Origin: CAZGTQ01 sp964528575
GTDB lineage: Bacteria > Planctomycetota > UBA1135 > GCA-002686595
Length of the DNA stretch: 23,979 nt
Direction of reading: 5' to 3'
NCBI GenBank assembly: GCA_964528575.1
Contig: CAZGTQ010000382.1
Span: 1 to 23,979 of the forward strand
Position numbers and translations under genes: made by a program. Positions 16,018 to 23,266 of the stretch are shown piece by piece (the stretch's first letter is position 1; the number at the start of each line of letters is the position of its first letter). The notes beneath the pieces are model-generated. The model was not told the origin of the DNA, ran no database searches, and worked only from the letters and a program-made list of their open reading frames with translations.

Positions 16018-16442
16018 CGATCGAGCGCCGCGCGGACGCGCTCGGCCGTCACGCCGTACACCTCGAGCGCGCGCGCGGCGATGCTGCGACGGCCCGCGGC
16101 GGCGAGAGCGAGCAGCACGTGCTCCGTCCCGATCCGCTCCTCGCCGCGCTCGCGCATCGCCGTGGCCGAGCCCTCGAGCACGCCGACGATCGAGGGCGCC
16201 AAGGGCAAGTCGCCGCTCGTCCCGCCCGCCTCGCCCGGCCGCAGCCGCTCGTCGACCGCCGCGCGCACGTCGGCCGGGGTCGCGCCGAGCTCGCCGAGCA
16301 GAGCGACCGCGGCGCACGCGTCGCGGGCCAGCAGCGCGAGCAGCACGTGCGCCGTGTCGACGAAGCGGTGTCCGCGCGCGCGGGCGACGTCCTTGGCGTC
16401 GCGCATCAGGTCGCGCGCGTCGCAGGCGAAGCGCTCGTCCAT
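16014..16442 (-). CDS. Stand-alone Clp N-terminal repeat protein
   Basis: A 142-residue protein consisting of the two Clp-N helical repeats and nothing else: FACDARDLMRDAKDVARARG with TAHVLLALLARDACAA, then LAPSIVGVLEGSATAMRERG with GTEHVLLALAAAGRRS. In ClpA/ClpC/ClpB these repeats bind substrates and adaptors; here no AAA+ ATPase module follows. It may act as an adaptor or compete for substrates, by analogy with other ATPase-less Clp-N proteins. An AGGGA motif five bases before ATG 16442 supports this start, which lies one base past the aminopeptidase stop. Its own stop overlaps the next ATG. It is cytoplasmic: no signal peptide. Confidence 0.85.
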   Translation of the reverse strand: MDERFACDARDLMRDAKDVARARGHRFVDTAHVLLALLARDACAAVALLGELGATPADVRAAVDERLRPGEAGGTSGDLPLAPSIVGVLEGSATAMRERGEERIGTEHVLLALAAAGRRSIAARALEVYGVTAERVRAALDR

Positions 16443-16443
16443 C

Positions 16444-18129
16444 TCAGTCCCTGGACTCCACGCGCACCGCGTGCTTGCCGAGCACGCGGTGCAGCCCGAC
16501 GACCTCGACGTCGCGCGGCGGCGCGGCGCACACAATCGCGTCGGAGAAAGCGCCGGGCGGCACCATGACGCGCGCCGTGCGCTCCTCGCCCGCCTCGGTC
16601 CAGCGCAGGTCGAGCGGCACGTGGAAGCCCGTCGCGCCGGTCGCGCCGTTCTCGATCGTCACGACGATGCGCGAGCCGTCGACCGCGACGGTGCCCTCGA
16701 GCTTCGGCGCGCCGTAACCGTAGTACCACTCGTCGAAGAAGCGCTTCCACGGCTCGCCGGTGGTCTCCTCGAGCACGCGCGCGAAATCGGCGGTCGTCGC
16801 GTTGCCGTAGCGGTGCTGCAGGTTGAACTCGCGCAGCGCCTTCCACCACGCCTCGTCGTCGGCGACGTAGTGCCGCAGCGTGTTCAGCACGCACGCCCCT
16901 TTCGAGTAGATCAGCCCCGAGTACGCCTCGCCCGAGTCGACGTCCTCGCCGCGGAACAGCCGGCCTCGTCCGCTGGTCGAGCCGCGGGCCTGCTCGGCGA
17001 AGTAGCGGTCGGCGACTTCGCGCCCCTGTGTCCGCTCGACGTAGACGCCCTCGGCGTACGTGCCGAAGCCCTCGTGCAGCCAGAAGTCGCCCCAATGCTC
17101 CGCCGAGACTGCGTTGCCCCACCACTCGTGCGCGACCTCGTGCACGAGGATGTAATCGAAGTAGCGGTTGCGACCCGCGTACGGATCGCGCGCGCCGGCG
17201 ATCTCGCACCACGCCGGGTAGCTCGAGCCGTAGGCGACAGCGGTCGAGTGCTCCATGCCCCAGAAGTTCGTCTCGACGAGCCCGAACTTCGACTTCGGGA
17301 ACGGCCACGGGCCGAACGCGTCCGAGAAGATCGCGAGTAGCTCGGGCACTTGCTGGAACTGGATCGCCGCCTTCTCCGCGTTCTCCGGTAGCACGTAGTA
17401 CACGAACGGGACGGGCTCCTCGATGCCGGCGAGCTCGAGCTCCTTCTCGACCACGACGTACGGTGCGACGTTGAGCGTGACGGTGTACGTCTCCAGCGGA
17501 TAGTCGTGCTGCCAGCGGTAGAGCGTGCTCCCCTCGCGCTCCTCGACTCCGACGAGGCGGCCGTTCGAGACGGCGTAGAGCCCGGCGGGCACCTCGAGGT
17601 CGACGCGCAGGCGCTCGGGCTTGTCGTCGGGATGGAAGAACGACGCCTTGCACGGCCACCACGTGTGTGCGCCGATGCCCTGGCACGAGGTGTTGATCCA
17701 CGGGCGTCCGTCGGCGGTCTCGGCCCAGTGGAAGCCGGTGAACTTGTCGGGGAGCGCGCGCGGCGAGCCGTGGTAGCGCACCGTCAGCGCGAAAGCGGCG
17801 CCCTTCGCGAGCGGCGCGGGCAGCGTGCAGTCGAGCAGGTCGCCCTCGTGCTGGAACGCGAGCGGCGCGTCGCCTGCCGTGACGCCTTCGACGGTGAGCC
17901 CGTCGTCGACGTCGAGCCGCACGATCGCGAGCTCGTCGGCGACGACGTGCGCGGTCACCGTCACCGAGCCCGCGATCTTGCGCTCGGACGGATCGACCCT
18001 GAGCGCGAGGTGGTAGGACTCGACGTCGTAGTGCGTGCGCGGGTCGGCGCTCTGCGCTGCGGCGAGAAGGGACGTCGCGAGGACGGGCGGCGCGGCCGCG
18101 AGCGCGAGGAGACAGGCGAGGAGGCGCAT
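16444..18129 (-). CDS. M1-family zinc aminopeptidase, exported
   Basis: A 561-residue gluzincin aminopeptidase that removes N-terminal residues from peptides. A signal peptide covers roughly residues 1-25 (MRLLACLLALAAAPPVLA). The N-terminal beta-domain (30-230) is followed by the catalytic domain with the exopeptidase motif as GMEHST (291-296; GMEH rather than GAMEN), zinc site H330-E331-x-x-H334 (HEVAHEWWG), third ligand E353 in WLHEGF, and Y408 in IYSKG as transition-state tyrosine. It lacks the long C-terminal ERAP/APN domain, fitting the shorter M1 group. The start at 18129 is supported by AGGA nine bases upstream and by the signal peptide; the frame is open further upstream. It is the first gene of the four-gene operon and divergent from transketolase. 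With the subtilase and Tricorn it could complete extracytoplasmic peptide breakdown. Confidence 0.93.
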   Translation of the reverse strand: MRLLACLLALAAAPPVLATSLLAAAQSADPRTHYDVESYHLALRVDPSERKIAGSVTVTAHVVADELAIVRLDVDDGLTVEGVTAGDAPLAFQHEGDLLDCTLPAPLAKGAAFALTVRYHGSPRALPDKFTGFHWAETADGRPWINTSCQGIGAHTWWPCKASFFHPDDKPERLRVDLEVPAGLYAVSNGRLVGVEEREGSTLYRWQHDYPLETYTVTLNVAPYVVVEKELELAGIEEPVPFVYYVLPENAEKAAIQFQQVPELLAIFSDAFGPWPFPKSKFGLVETNFWGMEHSTAVAYGSSYPAWCEIAGARDPYAGRNRYFDYILVHEVAHEWWGNAVSAEHWGDFWLHEGFGTYAEGVYVERTQGREVADRYFAEQARGSTSGRGRLFRGEDVDSGEAYSGLIYSKGACVLNTLRHYVADDEAWWKALREFNLQHRYGNATTADFARVLEETTGEPWKRFFDEWYYGYGAPKLEGTVAVDGSRIVVTIENGATGATGFHVPLDLRWTEAGEERTARVMVPPGAFSDAIVCAAPPRDVEVVGLHRVLGKHAVRVESRD

Positions 18130-18275
18130 CGGAGCGTGTCCTTTCGGGGCCGCACGGCGGCACGTAGCCGGGGAGGGTACCACAGCGCTCGCGCGCGAGC
18201 CGGGGCGGGAGCGCCGCGGCGGCCGCTCCGCTATCATGGCCGCCCGCCGATTCCACGACGCTCTTCCGACGACTC

Positions 18276-20612
18276 ATGCAGACTCTGACACGCCCGACGC
18301 TCGAGACGCTCAGCCCGCACTTCACGCACTGGGAGAAGGTCGGCGACCTCATCGACCAGTGCATCGACCTGATGCTCAACCTGCGCCAGAGCGGGCATCC
18401 GGGCGGGTCGCGCTCGAAGGTGCCGATCCTCGTCACGACGACGCTCGGCGCCGGCATGCGTTGGGACGTGCGGCACCCCGAGAAGCGCTTCGGCGACCGG
18501 TTCGTGCTCGTCGCCGGCCACTGCTGTCCCGCGGTGTACGCGATGCTCGCGGTCTACAACGAGGCGCTGCGCATCCGTCACGAGCAGACGCGGGACGAGC
18601 GCTACCTCGTCGGCGGCGGACGCGATCGCACGCTCCTGTGGGAGGACCTCCTGTGGCTGCGCCACAACGGCGGCTTGGCGGGACACGCGGAGATGGAGGG
18701 CAAGACGCTCTTCTTCAAGTTCAACACCGGACCGTCGGGCCACGGCGCGCCGCCGGCGCTCGGGGAAGCGCTCGCGCTCAAGCACGCCGGCGCGGGCGAG
18801 GTCAAGGTGTTCGCGCTCGAGGGCGAGGGCGGCCACAGCGCGGGCGCGCACCACGAGGTGAAGAACTCCGCGTGGGGCCTGGGCGTCGACAACCTCGTCT
18901 ATCTGCTCGACTGGAACGACCACGGCATCGACACGTTCGCGAACAGCGAGGTCGTGAACGCGTCGCCCGCCGAGTGGTTCGCCCCGTACGGTTGGCGCGT
19001 CGCGGGCACGGACAAGGGCGAGAGCTACCCGGACATCGCGCGCTCGCTGCTCGCGATCGCGCACGCCGACGAGACGGGCGGCCGCCCGGGCATGGCGTGG
19101 TTCAAGACGCGCAAGGGGCGCGGCTACCACAAGTTCGACGCCGCGTCGCACGGCGCCGCGCACAAGCGCAACTCGGAGCTGTTCTGGAAGTGCCGCCAGG
19201 ACTTCCAGGACAAGTACGGCGTCGAGTTCGCCGGGTTCGGCGACACGAAGGATCCGGGCGAGGACGCGGCGCGCGAGCAGAGCAAGGCCTGGTTCGAGAC
19301 GGTCTTCGACGTGATGCGCGAGGACGAGGCGTTCGTCGCATACCTCGCGGACACGCTCGTCGAGCTCGGCGAGTCGGTGCCCGAGCGCATCGACGGCTTC
19401 CGACTCGGCGCGAAGGTGAACCTGCACGAGGATCGCTCGTGGCTCGACGTCGAGAAGCTCCCCGTCGAGCTGTTCGCCGAGCCGGGGAGCAAGGAGCCCA
19501 ACCGCGCGGGCTTCGCGAAGTTCGGCGCGTGGGTGAACGCGGTCGCGCACGAGAAGACGGGGCGCCCGCTCGTCATCGCCGCGTCGGCCGACCTCGCCGA
19601 GTCGACGTCGATCGCCGGCTTCGCGAAGGGGTGGGGCGACTTCGAGGGCTTCGGTTGGTACGAGCGCAAGGCGAACCCGACTGGCGCGCTGCTCCCGCAG
19701 CAGATCACCGAGTTCACGAACTCCGGTGTGTGCGTCGGCGCGGCGACGGTGAACATGTCGCCCAAGCCCGAGGAGGAGTTCGACGGCTACTGGACGTCGT
19801 GCTCGACGTACGGCTCGTTCTCGTACCTCAAGTACGGGCTCATGCGGCTCTTCTCGCAGCTCGCGCAGGACTGCGAGTTGAAGGTCGGCAAGGTGATCTG
19901 GGTCGTCGGGCACTCGGGCCCCGAGACGGCCGAGGACAGCCGCACGCACTTCGGCATCTTCGCTCCGGGCGTCACGCAGCTCTTTCCTGCCGGCCACGTC
20001 GTCAACATCGTGCCTTGGGAGCACAACGAGGTCGCGCCGATGCTCGCGGCCGCGCTCCGCACGGACCGGCCGATCGTCGCGCTCCACCTGACGCGCCCGT
20101 CGGTGACGATCCCCGACCGCGCGGCGCTCGGCGTCGACCCGTACCTCGACGCGGCGAAGGGCGCGTACATCATCCGCAACTTCGAGAAGGGTCGGCCGAA
20201 GGAGGGCACGGTGCTCGTGCAGGGCACGAGCACGACCGAGTCGGTCTTCCAATTGCTCCCGCGCTTCGCCGCGAAGGGCGCGCCGAACGTCAAGCTCGTC
20301 GCGGCGGGCTCGTGGGACCTGTTCCAGCTCCAGGACCGCGCGTGGCGCGACCGCGTGCTGCCGCACGAGGACTGGCTCGACTCGACGGTGATCACGAACG
20401 GCGCGCGCCGGCTCATGCACGACTGGCTCCCGCACCGGGTCGCCGAGTCGTATGCGATGTCGAGCGACTGGGACGACCGCTGGCGCACCGGCGGCAACGT
20501 CGAGGAGCTCAAGCGCGAGGCGCGCATCGACCCCGACAGCCTCTGGGAGGGGATCTCGAAGTTCGCGGCCGAGCGCGACGCCCGCCGCGCCGCGAGCTCC
20601 TGGCCGACGTGA
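18276..20612 (+). CDS. Transketolase family protein
   Basis: A 778-residue thiamine-diphosphate enzyme with transketolase order: N-terminal ThDP domain with LRQSGHPGGS (36-45) and AGHCCPAVYA (80-89), pyrimidine-binding middle domain (about 410-640) and C-terminal domain (about 645-760). It would move two-carbon ketol units between sugar phosphates in the pentose phosphate pathway or a related cycle. The ThDP/metal motif, normally GDG followed 25-30 residues later by N, appears as GEG (183-185) then WND (213-215). It is about 110 residues longer than classical transketolases and has distinctive insertions such as DEEF-like acidic and aromatic stretches around 495-530, so it belongs to a divergent group. 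There is no strong ribosome binding site before the ATG. It diverges from the aminopeptidase operon and is followed by the DUF3052 gene. Confidence 0.88.
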   Translation: MQTLTRPTLETLSPHFTHWEKVGDLIDQCIDLMLNLRQSGHPGGSRSKVPILVTTTLGAGMRWDVRHPEKRFGDRFVLVAGHCCPAVYAMLAVYNEALRIRHEQTRDERYLVGGGRDRTLLWEDLLWLRHNGGLAGHAEMEGKTLFFKFNTGPSGHGAPPALGEALALKHAGAGEVKVFALEGEGGHSAGAHHEVKNSAWGLGVDNLVYLLDWNDHGIDTFANSEVVNASPAEWFAPYGWRVAGTDKGESYPDIARSLLAIAHADETGGRPGMAWFKTRKGRGYHKFDAASHGAAHKRNSELFWKCRQDFQDKYGVEFAGFGDTKDPGEDAAREQSKAWFETVFDVMREDEAFVAYLADTLVELGESVPERIDGFRLGAKVNLHEDRSWLDVEKLPVELFAEPGSKEPNRAGFAKFGAWVNAVAHEKTGRPLVIAASADLAESTSIAGFAKGWGDFEGFGWYERKANPTGALLPQQITEFTNSGVCVGAATVNMSPKPEEEFDGYWTSCSTYGSFSYLKYGLMRLFSQLAQDCELKVGKVIWVVGHSGPETAEDSRTHFGIFAPGVTQLFPAGHVVNIVPWEHNEVAPMLAAALRTDRPIVALHLTRPSVTIPDRAALGVDPYLDAAKGAYIIRNFEKGRPKEGTVLVQGTSTTESVFQLLPRFAAKGAPNVKLVAAGSWDLFQLQDRAWRDRVLPHEDWLDSTVITNGARRLMHDWLPHRVAESYAMSSDWDDRWRTGGNVEELKREARIDPDSLWEGISKFAAERDARRAASSWPT

Positions 20613-20655
20613 CGCCGGCCGGCGGGGACATGGCCGGCGGGGAGTCCCCGGCGGC

Positions 20656-20778
20656 GACATGCCCGCCGGCGACATGCCCGCCAGCAACTCACCCGCCAGC
20701 AACTCACCAGCCAGCAACTCACCAGCCAACGACTCACCAGCCAGCGACTCAATGCCCGCCAGCCATTCGCCCGCCGGA
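20656..20778 (+). repeat. 15-base tandem array at the DUF3052 gene 5' end
   Basis: Eight units in a row, all 15 bases except one of 18 (20746-20763). The central ones are almost identical (aactcaccagccagc at 20701-20715; neighbours differ by one or two bases). In the DUF3052 frame they encode NSPAS/DSPAS-like pentapeptides. Decayed related sequence extends upstream to about 20611. Confidence 0.88.
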
Positions 20779-21174
20779 TATTCGGGGACGCCGCTCGCGA
20801 AGAAGCTCGGCCTGAAGCCCGCTTCGCGTGCGGCGCTCGTCGGGGCGCCGCCGGGGTTCGAGCGCACGCTCGCGCCCCTGCCCGAGGGCGTGAAGCTCCT
20901 CGCCCGCGTGGGGCGCGGGCTCGACGTCGTGCTCTTCTTCGCACGCTCCCGCGCCGAGCTCGAGCGCCGCCTCCCGCGCCTCGCGACCGCGATCGCCCCC
21001 GCCGGCGGCCTGTGGGTCGCCTGGCCCAAGAAGGCCTCGGGCGTCGCGACCGACCTCGACTTCGACGCGGTGCAGAGCGCGGGCCTCGCACTCGGACTCG
21101 TCGACAACAAGATCTGCGCGGTCGACGAGACCTGGTCGGGGCTACGCTTCGTCGTGAGGCGAGCCGACCGCTGA
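20659..21174 (+). CDS. DUF3052 family protein with repeat-encoded N-terminus
   Basis: The conserved part runs from AGYSGTPLAKKLG (about 20776) to the stop: LLARVGRGLDVVLFFARSRAEL, GGLWVAWPKKASGVATDL, GLALGLVDNKICAVDETWSGLRFV. This is the DUF3052 family, a small cytoplasmic protein of unknown function. Upstream of it the frame reads through a 15-base tandem array giving an S/P/A/N/D-rich tail. In-frame ATGs lie at 20659, 20674 and 20752; from 20752 the product is 140 residues, close to the family size, from 20659 it is 171. I give the longest repeat-containing start, but the shorter one is as likely. The gene is 46 bases after transketolase and ends where the inverted-repeat element begins. 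Confidence 0.72.
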   Translation: MPAGDMPASNSPASNSPASNSPANDSPASDSMPASHSPAGYSGTPLAKKLGLKPASRAALVGAPPGFERTLAPLPEGVKLLARVGRGLDVVLFFARSRAELERRLPRLATAIAPAGGLWVAWPKKASGVATDLDFDAVQSAGLALGLVDNKICAVDETWSGLRFVVRRADR

Positions 21175-21354
21175 CTGGCTCGGTTGCGTGTTGGTCGGCG
21201 GTCGACACCGCCGTCCAAAGGCCGGTTTCGGGCGTTCCGGCGGCGGTCTCGCGCGTGCGGAGGGCCTGCGCGCGCGCGATCGGCCGCGGAAGCGCCGAAT
21301 GCGCGCCCTGCGCGCCTCGGACCCAATGCGCTCCAACACGGAAGCCAGCCAGTT
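21173..21354 (+). repeat. Terminal-inverted-repeat element, copy 1
   Basis: The left end is gactggctcggttgcgtgttgg (from 21173, overlapping the DUF3052 stop) and the right end ccaacacggaagccagccag-ttcc (to 21354); these are imperfect inverted repeats of about 23 bases. Interior blocks tcgggcgttccggcg (21228-21242) and cggagggcctgcgc (21258-21271) recur, reverse-complemented and in the same order, in copy 2. No protein is plausible inside. It looks like a small non-autonomous mobile or REP/MITE-like repeat able to fold into a long hairpin. Confidence 0.72.
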
Positions 21355-21393
21355 CCGTTCCGCCACGGGGAGTGCGTCACTACCCTCTGGGGC

Positions 21394-22572
21394 ATGCAAA
21401 CGCCCTTCGTCGCTCGCGTCGCGCTCGCGCTCCTCGTGATCGGCCTCGTCGGCGGGTGCGCGCACTTCCGTCCCGACTACGACCGGCGGCTCGCGCCCGG
21501 CGAGGCGGCGCTGATCCCGGTCGAGGACGAGCGCGACCTGCCGGATTTCTCGCCGCAGTGGAACGAGCGCGAGGACATCCTGCCCGCGCTCGAGCGCTCG
21601 ATCGCCTGGACGCGCCGCAAGCACGCCGAGCAGTTCTTCCCGATCGCGGGCATCGAGCACGAGCGTGCGCTGCGCTCGCTCGTGCGGCTGCGCGACCTCC
21701 TGCAGAGCTCGACCGGTCCCCAGGACTTCGACGCGGCGATCAAGCGCGAGTTCACCGTGTACAAGAGCGCCGGCTGGGACGGCCTGGGCGGCGGCGTCCT
21801 GTTCACCGCGTACTGCACGCCGATCCTGCCGGGCAACCTGGAGCCCGACCGGCTGCACCGCTATCCGCTCTACGCGCTGCCCGACGACCTCGTGAAGGGA
21901 GCGGGCGGCGAGATCCTCGGCTGGCAGACGCAGCTCGGGCTGATGCCGTACCCGACGCGCCGGTCCATCGAGGAAGGCAACCTGCTCGCGGAGCGCGACC
22001 TCGAGCTCGTGTGGCTGCGCGACCCGATCGACGCCTACCTCGCGCACGTCAACGGCTCGGCGTTCGTGCGGCTGCCCGACGGCGCGATGTTCAAGCTGGG
22101 CTATGCGGGCAAGAACGGCCGCGACTACCGCTCGCTCGGCAAGGCGCTGCTCGACGACGACGAGATCGGTCGCGGCGAGCTGAGCCTCGCCGGCATCCGC
22201 CGCTGGGCCACGCGCACGGACACGCAGACGGTGCTCGACTATCTGCGGAACAACGACTCGTTCGTGTTCTTCCAGCCGATCGGCGGCAACCCGCACGGCA
22301 GCCTCGACTTCCCGGTGCAGGCCGAGCGCTCGCTCGCGACCGACAAGTCGATCTTCCCGCGCGGCGCAGCGGTGTTCGTCCAGTGCGAGCTGCCCCATCC
22401 GCACGGCGGCAGGCGCCCGTTCGGGAAGCTCATGTTCGACCAGGACACGGGCGGCGCGATCCAGACGGCGGGCCGGGCTGACATCTATCTCGGCGTCGGC
22501 GACGACGCGGAGGACCGCGCGGGACTCGTCCACTCCGAGGGCCAGCTCTACTACCTGTTCCTCGCCGAGTGA
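21394..22572 (+). CDS. mltA: Membrane-bound lytic murein transglycosylase A
   Basis: A 392-residue MltA-family enzyme, which cleaves the MurNAc-GlcNAc bond of peptidoglycan to give 1,6-anhydromuropeptides. The N-terminus MQTPFVARVALALLVIGLVGGC carries a lipobox-like site (C22), so it is probably lipid-anchored. The MltA domain is visible as FTAYCTPILPG (137-147) with RYPLYALPDDL (156-166), and as VNGSAFVRLPDG (219-230) with GYAGKNGRDYRSLGKALL (236-253). The 3D barrel domain at 345-388 contains FDQDTGGAI (D351) and RADIYLG (D363), the latter aligned with the catalytic aspartate of E. coli MltA. The start is set by the signal peptide; the frame is open upstream through the repeat element. Its stop overlaps the MOSC gene start by four bases (GTGA). 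Confidence 0.93.
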   Translation: MQTPFVARVALALLVIGLVGGCAHFRPDYDRRLAPGEAALIPVEDERDLPDFSPQWNEREDILPALERSIAWTRRKHAEQFFPIAGIEHERALRSLVRLRDLLQSSTGPQDFDAAIKREFTVYKSAGWDGLGGGVLFTAYCTPILPGNLEPDRLHRYPLYALPDDLVKGAGGEILGWQTQLGLMPYPTRRSIEEGNLLAERDLELVWLRDPIDAYLAHVNGSAFVRLPDGAMFKLGYAGKNGRDYRSLGKALLDDDEIGRGELSLAGIRRWATRTDTQTVLDYLRNNDSFVFFQPIGGNPHGSLDFPVQAERSLATDKSIFPRGAAVFVQCELPHPHGGRRPFGKLMFDQDTGGAIQTAGRADIYLGVGDDAEDRAGLVHSEGQLYYLFLAE

Positions 22573-23039
22573 GCGAGGAACGCGAGGGCGTCGTCGTCGC
22601 CGTCTGCGTCGGCCCCGGCGGCATTCCCAAGCACCCGGTCGACTCGGCGCTCCTGTCCGAGCTCGGACTCGCAGGCGACGCGCACCGCCGCTCGTTCCAC
22701 GGCGGCCCGCGCCAGGCGCTGTGCTTGTTCGCGCTCGAGGACTACCGCGCGCTCGAGCGCGACGGCGTGCGCACGCACGGCCCGGGCACGTTCGGCGAGA
22801 ACGTCGTCACCGAGGGGCTCGACTACGGCGCCCTGCGGCCGGGCGACCGGCTGGCGATCGGCGACGAGGCGCTCGTCGAGATCGACGACGTCCGCGCGCC
22901 GTGCAACACGCTGCGCCCGGTCGACCGGCGCTTCCCGGACCTGATGATCGGGCGCAGCGGCTGGAAGTGCCGCGTGCTGCGCGGCGGCGACCTGCGAGCG
23001 GGCCAGAGGATCCGGCTCGCCAACGACTGCGACCCGTAG
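22569..23039 (+). CDS. Small MOSC-domain protein
   Basis: A 156-residue stand-alone MOSC domain. MOSC domains bind sulfur carried on a conserved cysteine and are linked to molybdenum-cofactor sulfuration or delivery. Typical features are GLAGDAHRRSFHGGPRQALCLF (33-54), GTFGENVVTEGLD (72-84), LRPGDRLAIGDEALVEI (88-104), and the conserved cysteine in RAPCNTL (C112). It starts with GTG inside the MltA stop (GTGA overlap), so the two are probably translated together, although no molybdoenzyme gene is nearby. The inverted-repeat element starts at the base after its stop codon. Confidence 0.9.
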   Translation: MSEEREGVVVAVCVGPGGIPKHPVDSALLSELGLAGDAHRRSFHGGPRQALCLFALEDYRALERDGVRTHGPGTFGENVVTEGLDYGALRPGDRLAIGDEALVEIDDVRAPCNTLRPVDRRFPDLMIGRSGWKCRVLRGGDLRAGQRIRLANDCDP

Positions 23040-23233
23040 GAACTGGCTGCGTTCCGTGTGGGTCGCCCTTCTCGCCCCGCCGGATCCGCGCTGAATTCGG
23101 CCGATTCGCCCCTTCCGGCGCCGGCGCAGGCCCTCCGGAGCCCTCGAAGCGTCCCAGAACGCCGGAAACGCCCGATTCGGGGCGGCGGGTGACCACCGTC
23201 CAACTCCGTCCAACACGGAAGCGAGCCAGTTCC
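23040..23233 (-). repeat. Terminal-inverted-repeat element, copy 2 (inverted)
   Basis: The left end is gaactggctgcgttccgtgtggg and the right end ccaacacggaagcgagccag-ttcc, again inverted repeats of about 23 bases. Reverse-complemented it aligns with copy 1: ggaactggctcgcttccgtg at the end, tcgggcgtttccggcg (from 23175 back to 23160) and cggagggcctgcgc (23137 back to 23124). It begins immediately after the MOSC stop codon. Interior sequence between the blocks is diverged, so the copies are old or belong to a variable family. Confidence 0.72.
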
Positions 23234-23266
23234 TCTCGTTTGCAAGGTGGGCCGCGAGTCGCCACG

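Noticed and set aside
15292..17340. 682-codon plus-strand frame opposite the RNase Z-like, Clp-N and aminopeptidase genes
   Set aside because: Antisense to three genes with clear family motifs and tight operon spacing.
20656..20778. Possible CRISPR-like repeat array
   Set aside because: Units are 15 bases directly abutting with no spacers; it is a simple tandem array.
18234..21395. 1053-codon minus-strand frame opposite transketolase and DUF3052
   Set aside because: No recognisable domain; spans the repeat array and the TIR element without interruption only because of base composition.
23040..23233. Short protein frames across the TIR elements
   Set aside because: Frames on both strands are open but unlike known proteins, and the terminal inverted repeats explain the sequence better.
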